Shown here: piece after piece, positions 18,253 through 26,993 of the stretch
How positions within the stretch are numbered: position 1 is the first letter of the stretch
How the letters are laid out: each line of letters begins with the position of its first letter
From: Gammaproteobacteria bacterium
Lineage (GTDB): Bacteria; Pseudomonadota; Gammaproteobacteria; Chromatiales; Chromatiaceae
NCBI GenBank assembly: GCA_020445255.1
Contig: JAGRGY010000004.1
Span: forward strand, 1 to 64,000
Length of the DNA: 64,000 nucleotides
Direction: 5' to 3'
Translations under genes and position numbers: made by a program
Notes under the pieces: model-generated
What the model was told of the DNA's origin: nothing
The model's database searches: none
The model's input: only the letters and a program-made list of their open reading frames with translations

Positions 18253-19532
18253 GCGCCGCACACGACCGCTTCGAACTCGCCCAGCGCCACATCCCCGGCG
18301 GCGTGAACTCGCCGGTGCGCGCGTTCAAGGGCGTCGGCGGCGACCCGGTATTCGTCGACAGCGCCGCGGGCCCCTACCTGTTCGACCCGGACGGCAAGCG
18401 CTACATCGACTATGTCGGCTCTTGGGGACCGATGATCCTCGGCCATGCCCACCCCGAGGTCATCGAGGCGGTCTCCGAGGTCATCCACAAGGGCCTGTCG
18501 TTCGGCGCACCGACTGAGATCGAGACGCGCATGGCCGATCGGGTCTGCGAACTGATGCCGTCGATCGAGATGGTCCGTATGGTGTCGTCCGGTACCGAGG
18601 CGACCATGTCGGCGATCCGGCTGGCGCGCGGTTTTACCGGGCGCGACAAGATCGTCAAGTTCGAGGGGTGTTACCACGGCCATTCCGACTCGCTACTGGT
18701 CAAGGCAGGGTCGGGCGCGCTGACGCTGGGTGAGCCGTCGTCGCCGGGTGTGCCGGCGGCGCTCGCTGAACACACGATCACGCTGAGCTACAACGACCTC
18801 GAGCAGGTGCGTGACGCGTTTGCCGCGGCGGGCGACAGTATCGCCTGCATCATCGTCGAGCCGGTGGCCGGCAACATGAACTGCATCCTGCCCGACCCAG
18901 GCTTCCTCCAGGGTCTGCGCGAGGTGTGCGACCAGCATGGCGCGGTGCTGATCTTCGACGAGGTCATGACCGGCTTCCGCGTCGCACTCGGCGGCGTGCA
19001 GGCCGCGTACAACGTCAGGCCCGACCTGACCACGCTCGGCAAGGTGATCGGCGGTGGCATGCCGGTCGGCGCATTCGGCGGCCGGCGCGACATCATGCAG
19101 AAAATCGCGCCGCTCGGACCGGTCTACCAGGCCGGCACACTGTCCGGCAACCCGGTGGCGATGACCGCAGGCCTGAAGACGCTCGAACTTATCGCGATGC
19201 CCGGTTTCTTCGAACAGCTCGCCGCCAAGACCGAACGCCTAGTAGACGGCATGCTCGCGGCCGCGCGCGACGCCGGGGTCGCGCTGGCCGAGAACCACAT
19301 CGGTGGGATGTTCGGGCTGTTCTTCACCGAGCGTGACAGGGTCACCGACTTCGCCGGTGCTACCGCGTGCGACCAGACACGCTTTCGGGCCTTTTTCCAC
19401 GCCATGCTCGAACATGGCGTGTACTTGGCACCGTCGGCGTTCGAGGCCGGTTTCGTGTCCGCGGCCCATACCGATGCCGACATCGACGCGACACTCGCCG
19501 CGGCGCACAGCGCGTTTGCCGCGGTCGCCTGA
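18249..19532 (+). CDS. hemL: Glutamate-1-semialdehyde 2,1-aminomutase
   Basis: Converts glutamate-1-semialdehyde to 5-aminolevulinate, the first committed tetrapyrrole precursor, using PLP. The 427-aa protein starts with the typical [19 protein letters not shown] segment. It has the PLP-binding [13 protein letters not shown] and [10 protein letters not shown] motifs, and the Schiff-base lysine K265 in [18 protein letters not shown]. The ATG overlaps the thiE stop. Together with hemJ upstream this shows C5-pathway haem synthesis. Confidence 0.97.
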   Translation: MSAAHDRFELAQRHIPGGVNSPVRAFKGVGGDPVFVDSAAGPYLFDPDGKRYIDYVGSWGPMILGHAHPEVIEAVSEVIHKGLSFGAPTEIETRMADRVCELMPSIEMVRMVSSGTEATMSAIRLARGFTGRDKIVKFEGCYHGHSDSLLVKAGSGALTLGEPSSPGVPAALAEHTITLSYNDLEQVRDAFAAAGDSIACIIVEPVAGNMNCILPDPGFLQGLREVCDQHGAVLIFDEVMTGFRVALGGVQAAYNVRPDLTTLGKVIGGGMPVGAFGGRRDIMQKIAPLGPVYQAGTLSGNPVAMTAGLKTLELIAMPGFFEQLAAKTERLVDGMLAAARDAGVALAENHIGGMFGLFFTERDRVTDFAGATACDQTRFRAFFHAMLEHGVYLAPSAFEAGFVSAAHTDADIDATLAAAHSAFAAVA

Positions 19533-19657
19533 ACGGCGCAACGCGCCGCTGAGGCGACAGCGGCACGTGCCCGCAATCGGTTTGCCCGGGCTGTCGGCAT
19601 GAAGCCTTGGCGTGCGTGCCGGGTGCGTGGTCGCGCACGTCCGTTGGCCCGAGCGGC

Positions 19658-20263
19658 ATGACCGAATTGTTCGAACAGCTGCTCGACTGGATCCGCCACA
19701 ACCCGGACTGGGCCGGCCTGGTCGTGTTTGCGATGGCGCTGGCCGAATCGCTCGCGATCGTCGGCGTGCTGGTGCCAGGTGTGATCATCCTGTTCGGCGC
19801 CGGCATATTGATCGGTACGGGTGTGCTGAATTTCTGGACGATGTGCCTGTGGGCCGTGGCCGGCGCGATCCTCGGCGACGGCCTGAGCTACTGGCTGGGC
19901 CACCACTTCGAGTACCTGACCGAACGCTGGCACTGGTTCCGCCTGCACCCCGACCATCTCAAGAATGGCATCCGCTTTTTCGAGCGGTACGGGGACCTGA
20001 GTGTCGCGCTCGGACGCTTCTTCGGTCCTATCCGCGCCGTTGTGCCGCTGATCGCCGGGCTGCTGCACATGCCACCGAGGCGCTTCTACGTCGCCAACGT
20101 GCTGTCGGCACTGGTCTGGGCGCCCGCCTACCTGCTGCCGGGGATGCTGTTCGGCGAAATCGGCTCGTCGGGCGACTGGCGGCGACTGGCGATCCCGTTT
20201 GCCGCGGTCGCCGTCATCGTGATCGCGTGGTGGCTGTATCACCACCTGCGGCGCGACCGCTAA
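19658..20263 (+). CDS. DedA family membrane protein
   Basis: A 201-aa VTT/SNARE-associated-domain membrane protein. It shows the conserved E...G...PG pattern (ALAESLAIVGVLVPGVIILFGAG), the GDGLSYWLGHHF block and the FGRFFGPIRAVVPLIAGLLHMPPRRFYVANV motif with the conserved arginines. DedA proteins act in lipid translocation (for example undecaprenyl phosphate or phosphatidylethanolamine) and envelope homeostasis. The start at 19658 is chosen by alignment; a longer frame begins at 19607. The stop overlaps that of the convergent LON-domain gene by a few nucleotides. Confidence 0.88.
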   Translation: MTELFEQLLDWIRHNPDWAGLVVFAMALAESLAIVGVLVPGVIILFGAGILIGTGVLNFWTMCLWAVAGAILGDGLSYWLGHHFEYLTERWHWFRLHPDHLKNGIRFFERYGDLSVALGRFFGPIRAVVPLIAGLLHMPPRRFYVANVLSALVWAPAYLLPGMLFGEIGSSGDWRRLAIPFAAVAVIVIAWWLYHHLRRDR

Positions 20264-20880
20264 ACGACCGAGACCTCTTCGCCGTGCGGATTGATCAGTC
20301 CGGCCAGGCGGTAGGCGCGCCTGAGCGCATCCGGCTCATCGAACAGCGCCTGCTTTTCGGCCAGCGGCAGCGGCAACAGCTCGATCAGCCGTGCCGCAAC
20401 ATGGTCAGCAGTCGGTTCCGCCCCACGCAAGCGGCCGTACGGTTCGCCGACGCGCGTCAGTACCTGGTCGAGCAGCTCGGCCATCCACGCCAGATCGTCG
20501 GGCAGGGACTGCGGCGCCGTCTCGGGCAGCAGGCTGACCTCTGCACGCAGCAACTGGTCCGGCTCGGCCTCGACGGCGCCGATGCGAACCCGCCGCCCAC
20601 CGTCACAGACCAGCTGCAGCAGGCCGTCGTCACCCTGCTCGAAGTCGACGATGTGCGCGAGCGTGCCGCGCCCGGCCGTGGCGGCGACGCCACCGACCTC
20701 CGGTCCGGCAACGATAACGGCGACCGCGAAAGGTCGCTGTTCGCGCATGCACTCGCTGACCATGCGCACGTAACGCGGCTCGAAGATGCGCAGCGGCAGG
20801 ATGCCGCCGGGGAACAGCACGACATGCAGCGGAAACAGCGCAACGCGCAGGGTGGCGCCGTCCGCTGCGTCAGTCCGCAT
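20260..20880 (-). CDS. LON peptidase substrate-binding domain protein
   Basis: A 206-aa protein consisting only of the N-terminal substrate-binding domain of Lon, without ATPase or protease domains. The family start is LFPLHVVLFPGGILPLRIFEPRYVRMV; RGTLAHIVDF and the C-terminal helical bundle ending LIELLPLPLAEKQALFDEPD follow. Such proteins may recognise or protect unfolded substrates; the exact role is unknown. The ATG at 20880 overlaps the end of ubiX by 11 nt; a GTG at 20895 is an alternative. It ends the purK-purE-ubiX series. Confidence 0.85.
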   Translation of the reverse strand: MRTDAADGATLRVALFPLHVVLFPGGILPLRIFEPRYVRMVSECMREQRPFAVAVIVAGPEVGGVAATAGRGTLAHIVDFEQGDDGLLQLVCDGGRRVRIGAVEAEPDQLLRAEVSLLPETAPQSLPDDLAWMAELLDQVLTRVGEPYGRLRGAEPTADHVAARLIELLPLPLAEKQALFDEPDALRRAYRLAGLINPHGEEVSVV

Positions 20881-21490
20881 CGCCCCAGCGCTCACTGAGT
20901 CGGTGCGGCACGTCGAGATGATCGAGGATGCGCGCCACCATGAAATCGACGATATCCGCGAGCGACTGCGGGCGGAAATAGAAGCCCGGATTCGCCGGCA
21001 TGATCACGGCACCGGCCTGCGCGAGGCGCAGCATGTTGTCCAGGTGGATGGTCGACAGCGGTGTCTCGCGCACGACCAGGATCAGCTTGCGCCGCTCCTT
21101 CAGCGCGACGTCGGCGGCGCGGTCGATCAGGTCGTCACAGATGCCATTCGCGACCGATGCCAGCGTGCCGGTAGTGCATGGACAGATCACGACGGCTTCC
21201 GGCGGATTCGAGCCGCTGGCCACAGGTGCGGTCCATTGCTGACGCCCGAATACGTGCAAGCGGCCGGGCTGCGCGCCGAAATGCGCCTCCAGGTGGTGCT
21301 GCATCTCCTCCGGCCGCGACGGCAGCTGCAGGTCGGACTCCATGTTGGCGACCACCTGGGCGGCCTGCGATGCCATCAGGTAGACGGTGCGGTCGGCGTC
21401 GAGCAGGCATTCGATCAGGCGCAGCCCGTACTGGATACCGGATGCGCCGGTCAGTGCGACCGCGATCGGTTTGTCGGTGTTGCCGTTCAT
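20870..21490 (-). CDS. ubiX: Flavin prenyltransferase UbiX
   Basis: Makes the prenylated FMN cofactor needed by UbiD-type decarboxylases in ubiquinone synthesis. The 206-aa protein has the start IAVALTGASGIQYGLRLIECLL and the FMN/prenyl-binding segments VICPCTTGTLASVANGICDDLI, KLILVVRETPLSTIHLDNML and IMPANPGFYFRP. The start at 21490 is set by alignment. ubiD is not in the window. Position after purE and before a LON-domain gene suggests cotranscription. Confidence 0.95.
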   Translation of the reverse strand: MNGNTDKPIAVALTGASGIQYGLRLIECLLDADRTVYLMASQAAQVVANMESDLQLPSRPEEMQHHLEAHFGAQPGRLHVFGRQQWTAPVASGSNPPEAVVICPCTTGTLASVANGICDDLIDRAADVALKERRKLILVVRETPLSTIHLDNMLRLAQAGAVIMPANPGFYFRPQSLADIVDFMVARILDHLDVPHRLSERWGDAD

Positions 21491-21536
21491 CCCCGGCAAT
21501 TTAAGCACGTGCGGGCCGTGCAGGCAGCGCGGGTGC

Positions 21537-22037
21537 TCAGCCCAGCTCTCCGCTTTCCATCTTCGCGACCTTGCCCATGACCATCGCGTCGAGATCGCGC
21601 TTGTAGCGGGCCACCCGATCGAGCAGGGAGGGGTCGCCGGCACCCAGGATCTGCGCGGCGAGGATGCCGGCATTCTTCGCGCCGTCGATCGCGACGGTCG
21701 CGACCGGCACGCCAGGCGGCATCTGTACGATCGACAGCAGCGAGTCCTCGCCGCCGAGCGCGCGCGACTTGACCGGCACGCCGATCACCGGCAACTCCGA
21801 GATCGCCGCGACCATGCCCGGCAGGTGCGCTGCACCGCCGGCGCCGGCGATAACGACGCGCAAGCCACGTGCGCGCGCACCCGATGCGTAGTCGTACAGG
21901 CGCTGCGGTGTGCGATGTGCCGAGACGATGGTCATCTCGTGGGCAATGCCGAACTCGCGCAGGATCTCGGCCGCCTCGCGCATGACCGGCAGATCGGAAT
22001 CGCTGCCCATGATGATGCCGACTCGAACGTCCGTCAT
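21537..22037 (-). CDS. purE: N5-carboxyaminoimidazole ribonucleotide mutase
   Basis: Converts N5-CAIR to CAIR in purine synthesis. The 166-aa class I PurE has the motif [13 protein letters not shown], the catalytic His region VSAHRTP and the Gly-rich [13 protein letters not shown]. The ATG at 22037 overlaps the purK stop (ATGA), typical of this pair. The upstream frame is open but belongs to purK in another frame. Confidence 0.97.
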   Translation of the reverse strand: MTDVRVGIIMGSDSDLPVMREAAEILREFGIAHEMTIVSAHRTPQRLYDYASGARARGLRVVIAGAGGAAHLPGMVAAISELPVIGVPVKSRALGGEDSLLSIVQMPPGVPVATVAIDGAKNAGILAAQILGAGDPSLLDRVARYKRDLDAMVMGKVAKMESGELG

Positions 22038-23191
22038 AGCTTGATGTCCCCCTCGATCATGATCAGTTCCTTCACCCGCCTGGCCTTGGCACACGCCTCT
22101 TCCACCGAGTCGTCGACCACGGTGACGTGCCCCATCTTGCGTCCCGGCTTCGTGACGGCCTTACCGTAGATATGCACGCACACCCCGGGAATCGCGAGCG
22201 CCGCGGCCAGGCCGCGGATCATCGGCCGGCCCTGAAAACCGGGAGCGCCAAGCAGATTGACCATGGTCGCCGGCGTCAACTGGCGGGTGTCGCCGAGCGG
22301 CAGATCCAGGATCGCGCGCAGATGCTGCTCGAACTGGTCGGTGACGCAGGCCTCGATGGTGTGATGGCCCGAGTTGTGCGTGCGCGGCGCGACCTCGTTG
22401 ACCAGCAGGTCGCCGTCTGCGGTCAGAAACAGCTCGATGCCAAACACACCGACGCCGTCCATCGACTCGACCGTGCGCACCGCGATGTCTTCGGCACGGC
22501 GCGCAATATCGAGCGGCACCTGGGCCGGCGCGAGCAGGTAGTCGAGCACATTGTCGCGCGGGTGGAAGCGCATCTCCACGACCGGGTAGGCACGGCACTC
22601 GCCGTGCACGTTGCGCGCGACCATGACGGCGAGTTCCTTGTCGGCTTCGACGAAGCGCTCGATGTAGCCGGGCACCGGCATTCGCCCGGCGAACGCCTCG
22701 GCGTCGGGCATCACGACCACGCCGCGGCCGTCGTATCCGCCGCGCCGCGCCTTCTGCACCAGCGGGTAGCCAAATTCCGCGAATGCGGTGGCGTCCGGGG
22801 TCGGCATGTCGAGAAAATCGGATGTCGGAATTCCGGCATCGTGCAGAAACTGCTTCTGACGATACTTGTCCTGGATCGTCGCGAGCAGGTGCGGGCGCGG
22901 GAAGATGCGGTGCCCCTCCGCCTCGAGGCGGATCAGGGTCTCGGTCTCGATGTCCTCGAGTTCGAACGTGAGCACATCACAGGACTCGGCCAACTCACGC
23001 AGCCTGGCCGGATCGCTGTAGTCGCCGACAATCTGGTGTCCGGCGACCTGGCCGGCAGGCGATCCCTGTAGCGGATCGAGCACGACACAGGTGCAGCCGA
23101 GGCGTTTCGCCGCCTTGACCATCATCCGACCAAGCTGACCGCCGCCGATCAGCCCGATCCGCGCCACAGGATACGCATACAGGTCTTCCAT
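22034..23191 (-). CDS. purK: N5-carboxyaminoimidazole ribonucleotide synthase
   Basis: ATP-dependent carboxylation of AIR with bicarbonate. The 385-aa ATP-grasp protein starts [21 protein letters not shown] and has [29 protein letters not shown] and the metal-site motif [18 protein letters not shown]. It is a little longer than E. coli PurK, mainly at the termini. The start at 23191 is the ATG just before the family core; an open frame continues upstream without homology. First gene of the purK-purE-ubiX-LON series, divergent from prk. Confidence 0.95.
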   Translation of the reverse strand: MEDLYAYPVARIGLIGGGQLGRMMVKAAKRLGCTCVVLDPLQGSPAGQVAGHQIVGDYSDPARLRELAESCDVLTFELEDIETETLIRLEAEGHRIFPRPHLLATIQDKYRQKQFLHDAGIPTSDFLDMPTPDATAFAEFGYPLVQKARRGGYDGRGVVVMPDAEAFAGRMPVPGYIERFVEADKELAVMVARNVHGECRAYPVVEMRFHPRDNVLDYLLAPAQVPLDIARRAEDIAVRTVESMDGVGVFGIELFLTADGDLLVNEVAPRTHNSGHHTIEACVTDQFEQHLRAILDLPLGDTRQLTPATMVNLLGAPGFQGRPMIRGLAAALAIPGVCVHIYGKAVTKPGRKMGHVTVVDDSVEEACAKARRVKELIMIEGDIKL

Positions 23192-23631
23192 CGCCCCGCC
23201 AGGTGGAAAAGGACACCCGCCGGCAAGCGTGGAGACCGGGGTGTCCGTTGAGCGTGTCACGAATTTCGCGCGCGTCCGGCGGAAGATCCCCCGGCGCGGC
23301 CGTTCAAGGGCGGCAAGAATAGCGCGGAAACACCGCCTTTGGCGTGATTTTTCGGTTCCAGCGGGGGGCCAGGTCCGGCGGTGCCCCAACGGCCGCCGCG
23401 TCATGCCGTTGACCTGGCGCAAGGGCCCTTCGGGCACCGCCACGCGCCGCGCGGGCGCGCCCGGATGCCTGTGGTATAGTCGCGCGCAGCTTTAAATTAG
23501 GAAATACTGAAAAAGCCCGGCCAGGCCGTTCAGGCCCGACCGTCACCGTGCGGTACCGCCGCTCCGACGCAGTCATTTCCCGTTCGCAAAACCGTCCAGA
23601 CCAAAACGCAGAAATCCAGGGGGGACACAAC
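23192..23631 (+). other. Intergenic region between purK and prk (440 bp)
   Basis: No gene is seen. It must hold the start signals for purK (minus) and phosphoribulokinase (plus). From 23481 to 23631 is the untranslated leader of prk, ending in an unusually strong ribosome-binding site (AGGGGGG, about 7 nt before the ATG). No tRNA or riboswitch was recognised. Confidence 0.7.
23472..23480 (+). promoter_or_regulatory. Extended -10 promoter of prk
   Basis: TGGTATAGT is an extended -10 element (TGn then TATAGT). The expected -35 position is GC-rich and poor, which fits a promoter that relies on the extended -10 or on an activator. It would give a leader of about 145 nt. Confidence 0.5.
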
Positions 23632-24507
23632 ATGTCCAAGCAGCATCCCGTTGTCGCGGTCACCGGCTCTTCAGGCGCCGGGACCACCACCGTCAAGCGC
23701 GCGTTCGAGCACATCTTCCTGCGCGAAGGCATCAACGCAGCGGTGATCGAAGGCGACAGCTTCCACCGCTACGATCGCGCCGAGATGAAGGTCAAGATGA
23801 CCGAGGACAGCCTCAGCCACTTCGGCCCTTACGCAAACCGCTTCGACAAGCTGGAGGAATTGTTCAAGACCTACGGCCGCACCGGATCGGGCGAGAAGCG
23901 TTACTACCTGCACAGTCCGGAAGAGGCTGCCGAACACAATGCCCGGCTTGGCGTCGACAAGAAACCCGGCGAGTTCACGCCCTGGGAGCCGATCCCTGAC
24001 GGTACCGACCTGCTGTTCTATGAAGGCCTGCACGGCCTGGCCGTGACCGACGAGCACAACGTCGCCGAGAACGTCGATCTCGGCATCGGCGTGGTGCCCA
24101 TCGTCAACCTCGAGTGGATCCAGAAGATCCACCGCGACAGCGCCGAGCGCGGTTACTCGCCCGAGGCGATCGTCGACACGATCATGCGTCGCATGCCCGA
24201 CTACATCAACCACATCACGCCGCAGTTCTCGCGCACCGACATCAACTTCCAGCGCGTGTCGCTGGTCGATACGTCGAACCCGTTCATCGCGCGCGACATC
24301 CCGACGCCGGACGAGAGCTTCGTCGTAATCCGTTTCGCCAATCCGCAGAAGTTCAACACCAACTTCCCGTACCTGCTGTCGATGGTGAACGGCTCGTTCA
24401 TGTCACGCCGCAACAGCATCGTCGTGCCGGGCGGCAAGATGGGTTTCGCGATGGAAATCATCTTCGGCCCCATCATCGACCAGATGATGGACGAACGCGG
24501 ACTCTGA
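23632..24507 (+). CDS. prk: Phosphoribulokinase
   Basis: Makes ribulose-1,5-bisphosphate from ribulose-5-phosphate and ATP, the step that supplies RuBisCO. The 291-aa protein is the bacterial octameric class. Walker A is GSSGAGTTT at residues 12-20. IEGDSFHRYDRAEMK, FYEGLHGLAVTDEHN and the catalytic-site segment HRDSAERGYSPEAIVDTIMRRMPDYI follow. Start by ATG with a strong ribosome-binding site. It stands 15 kb from the RuBisCO operon. A terminator hairpin follows, then a FIST-domain gene. Confidence 0.97.
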   Translation: MSKQHPVVAVTGSSGAGTTTVKRAFEHIFLREGINAAVIEGDSFHRYDRAEMKVKMTEDSLSHFGPYANRFDKLEELFKTYGRTGSGEKRYYLHSPEEAAEHNARLGVDKKPGEFTPWEPIPDGTDLLFYEGLHGLAVTDEHNVAENVDLGIGVVPIVNLEWIQKIHRDSAERGYSPEAIVDTIMRRMPDYINHITPQFSRTDINFQRVSLVDTSNPFIARDIPTPDESFVVIRFANPQKFNTNFPYLLSMVNGSFMSRRNSIVVPGGKMGFAMEIIFGPIIDQMMDERGL

Positions 24508-24516
24508 GCCGCCGAG

Positions 24517-24542
24517 GACGGCGGCCGGCGGCCGCCGTCTTT
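24517..24542 (+). terminator. Terminator after prk
   Basis: Perfect 10-bp stem GACGGCGGCC / GGCCGCCGTC with a GGC loop, then TTT. It lies 10 nt past the prk stop codon and 7 nt before the FIST gene start, so it may limit read-through into that gene. Confidence 0.7.
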
Positions 24543-24548
24543 CCCCAC

Positions 24549-25661
24549 GTGGCCGATTTCAACAGCATCCACGTCACCGGCGACAACTGGCGCGACCTGT
24601 GCGACCAGGTCGTCAGACGGCTCGGCGACGGACCACCGGCGAACCTCGCGTTCGTCTACATTGCGGACGAGGTCGCCGCGGATGCCGACCGCATCGTCGA
24701 CTATCTGCGCGGCCACAGTGGTATCCCGCACTGGGCGGGCTGCGTCGGCATGGGACTGTGCAGCGCCGGACTCGAGACCTACGAACGGGCGGCGCTGTCG
24801 GTCTTGACGACGCCGTTCGACAGCGAGGACTTCCGCGTCATCGCGCGCCTGGACCAACCCGACGACTGGCTCGCGCCGACCGCGGACTGGCGCAGCCGCA
24901 CGCTGGCGTCGGTCGCGGTCGTGCACGGCGATCCGGGCGATGCAAATCTGCCCACCCGGCTGGTCGAGCTGACGGATGCCCTCGAGGGTGGTTTTCTGGT
25001 CGGCGGCATCGCGTCGGCGGAACGGATGCCGGCGCGGATCGCGGACCGCGTGACCGGCGGCGGACTCTCCGGCGTACTGTTCAGCGGCCGGGTCGCGATC
25101 AGCAGCGGACTGAGTCAGGGCTGTAGCCTGATCGGTCACCGGCACCGCATCACGCGCTGCCAGCGCAACATCATCGAGACCATCGACGGTCGACCGGCGC
25201 TCGACGTATTTAAGGAGGCGATCGGCAAAGACCTGGCCGACGACCTGCAGCGTGTTGGCGGGTTGATCTTCGCCGCACTCCCGGTCAGCGGCTCAGACAC
25301 CGGCGACTACCTGGTGCGCAACCTGGTCGGCATCGATCCCGACCGCGGCCTGCTCGCGATCGGCGACCTGGTCGAACCCGGACGCGAGATCCAGTTCGCA
25401 AGGCGTGACCCAAACACCGCGCGCGCCGACCTCGAACGCATGGTCGAGGGCCTGAAGGCGCGCCTCGACGTGCCCGCACGCGGCGCGCTGTACTTCTCGT
25501 GCCTGGGTCGCGGCCGTCACCAGTTCGGCGACGATTCAGCGGAGATGAGGCTGCTGCAGTCGCTGCTCGGCGACGTGCCGTTGGCCGGCTTCTACGCCAA
25601 CGGTGAAATCTCGCACAATCGTCTGTACGGCTACACCGGGGTGCTGACACTGTTCAGTTGA
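24549..25661 (+). CDS. FIST domain-containing protein
   Basis: A 370-aa protein made of FIST N and FIST C domains without an attached signalling output. It matches the family with AFVYIADEVAADADRIVDYL, WAGCVGMGLCS, GGFLVGGIAS and the C-terminal GALYFSCLGRGRHQFGDDSAEMRLLQ...GFYANGEISHNRLYGYTGVLTLF. FIST domains are thought to bind small ligands such as amino acids. The only plausible start is GTG at 24549, with no ribosome-binding site, immediately after the prk terminator. A link to CO2 fixation is suggested only by position. Confidence 0.85.
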   Translation: MADFNSIHVTGDNWRDLCDQVVRRLGDGPPANLAFVYIADEVAADADRIVDYLRGHSGIPHWAGCVGMGLCSAGLETYERAALSVLTTPFDSEDFRVIARLDQPDDWLAPTADWRSRTLASVAVVHGDPGDANLPTRLVELTDALEGGFLVGGIASAERMPARIADRVTGGGLSGVLFSGRVAISSGLSQGCSLIGHRHRITRCQRNIIETIDGRPALDVFKEAIGKDLADDLQRVGGLIFAALPVSGSDTGDYLVRNLVGIDPDRGLLAIGDLVEPGREIQFARRDPNTARADLERMVEGLKARLDVPARGALYFSCLGRGRHQFGDDSAEMRLLQSLLGDVPLAGFYANGEISHNRLYGYTGVLTLFS

Positions 25662-26084
25662 ATCCGGCGGCGGATGCCCGTCGCTGCCGATTTCCAATGA
25701 CCGTCGGGAGATTTGCGAAAGCCGCGCGGGTTTCTCGCGTAGACCAGAATGGCACAACATCGCGCGCAGCAACGACCGGACTGCCACACGGCGGAACTTG
25801 GCGCCCGATCAACAACTGATGTCGGCATCGCTGGGAGGTGATGATCGGTTCAGTGCGTTTGACCGCTGATCCCAAACATCGGGTACAACCCGCCCCGCTG
25901 GCGGTACTCGACCGGGATCTGACCCATACACGAATGCCCGCCACTGACGTGGCGGGCATTGTCGCGAAGCAGCCGGGTTTGTTACGCGGTCTGCCAGGTG
26001 GTTTTCCGTGTGCCAGCGCCGAATGGTTGTCCTTCAACGGGGAGGACAGCGGCCAACACCAGCGGAGCCAGCCGCCGAATTCGG
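25662..26084. other. Intergenic region after the FIST gene (423 bp)
   Basis: No convincing gene. A minus-strand ORF of 127 codons (25654-26037) has Arg/Ser-rich, low-quality composition and no recognisable motif. A strong hairpin lies at 25933-25960. Base composition is somewhat more AT-rich than the flanking genes, so decayed sequence is possible, but no IS ends or target duplications were found. Confidence 0.6.
25933..25960. terminator. Perfect 12-bp hairpin, possible terminator
   Basis: AATGCCCGCCAC / GTGGCGGGCATT with a TGAC loop. No T-tract follows in the plus direction. It lies between the FIST gene and the convergent PEP-CTERM gene and could end transcripts from either side. It could equally be a remnant of a repeat. 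Confidence 0.45.
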
Positions 26085-26630
26085 CTAATTCCCTTTTCTG
26101 CGGGCCTGCTTGTTAGTCGCCCGACCGATTCCGGCCGCCAGCAGTCCAAGGGCCGTCAATGCTAGCGTCGCGGGCTCTGGCACACTCAGGGCACATGCTG
26201 TCGGATCGGTGGAGAAACAAAAATTCCCAGTGAAAGTCCCGTCGACACCAGCAGTGGTCTGTAGGTTCGAAAACAGGAAGTACACATCGGTGCCGCTAAC
26301 GTTGTTATTGAACGTGCCCGAGTAATCGGCGAACAAGGTGTCGACCCCTGGAATTGGGATGGCTTCGAAAGGATTGTCGGGGGACCCGACGCCAAAGGTA
26401 CCGAATTCGATCAGCGCGTTCTCCTTGCGCAATCCGATATTGGAATTTCCATCCGGGAGCAATGGCCCGAAGGCCGCGGACGTCAGGGATTCCAACGAGG
26501 TAAAGCCGACCGCCTCCCAGCTGCCGAGCAGTTCGGTACCGGTATCACTGGAAAACAGGATGGTCGCCTGCGCGCCTCCGCACCAACCGAGAACGATCGC
26601 CATCAGGATCGAATACGCTTTACCGTGCAT
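26085..26630 (-). CDS. PEP-CTERM sorting domain protein, secreted
   Basis: A 181-aa exported protein of unknown function. The N-terminal signal peptide runs to about residue 23 (GWCGGAQA). The body is Gly/Ser/Thr/Asn-rich with predicted beta structure. The C-terminal signal is VPEPATLALTALGLLAAG then a basic tail (RKGN), a classic PEP-CTERM. Such tails are cleaved by an exosortase, which must be encoded elsewhere; these proteins usually reach the cell surface or extracellular matrix with exopolysaccharide. The ATG at 26630 has a GAGGAG site upstream; a longer frame begins at 26705. Confidence 0.88.
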   Translation of the reverse strand: MHGKAYSILMAIVLGWCGGAQATILFSSDTGTELLGSWEAVGFTSLESLTSAAFGPLLPDGNSNIGLRKENALIEFGTFGVGSPDNPFEAIPIPGVDTLFADYSGTFNNNVSGTDVYFLFSNLQTTAGVDGTFTGNFCFSTDPTACALSVPEPATLALTALGLLAAGIGRATNKQARRKGN

Positions 26631-26993
26631 GCGGGAACTCCTCAATTTGCCGATGTGCAACATGACTGACGTGCCGCCGTGCATATTCTGCGCCCACCAA
26701 CCCAAGTAATCGTTTTTTATCTATTTTTTGTTATCGTCCAAACGAGATTCTGACTGGCTTGTAAAAAATCTCGACATAGGTCGCATCGAGCCGCCTCGTG
26801 CGGGCGACGGCGAACGCCCAATTCGGTGATGACGGTTGCTTCTCGACTCGGACGGCCAATGGGCGTCGCTGAAGATGTCTTCGCAGAGACGCCGTCGCGA
26901 GCAGTGACCTGAGCAGCAACAAGCTGACCCAACCGAACTCGCCGATCCATCCAGGAATAGCCGCGTGGCGGCTTCGGCGCCGTACCTCCGACG
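26631..26993. other. Intergenic region between the PEP-CTERM gene and dxs (363 bp)
   Basis: No gene is seen. It contains a T-rich patch near 26713-26730 upstream of the PEP-CTERM gene. Minus-strand open frames here (for example 26717-27148) overlap the 3' end of dxs in another frame and carry no motif. Confidence 0.6.

Noticed and set aside
25654..26037. 127-codon minus-strand frame as a transposase remnant
   Set aside because: No catalytic motif or terminal repeats could be found, so it is reported only as part of an intergenic stretch.
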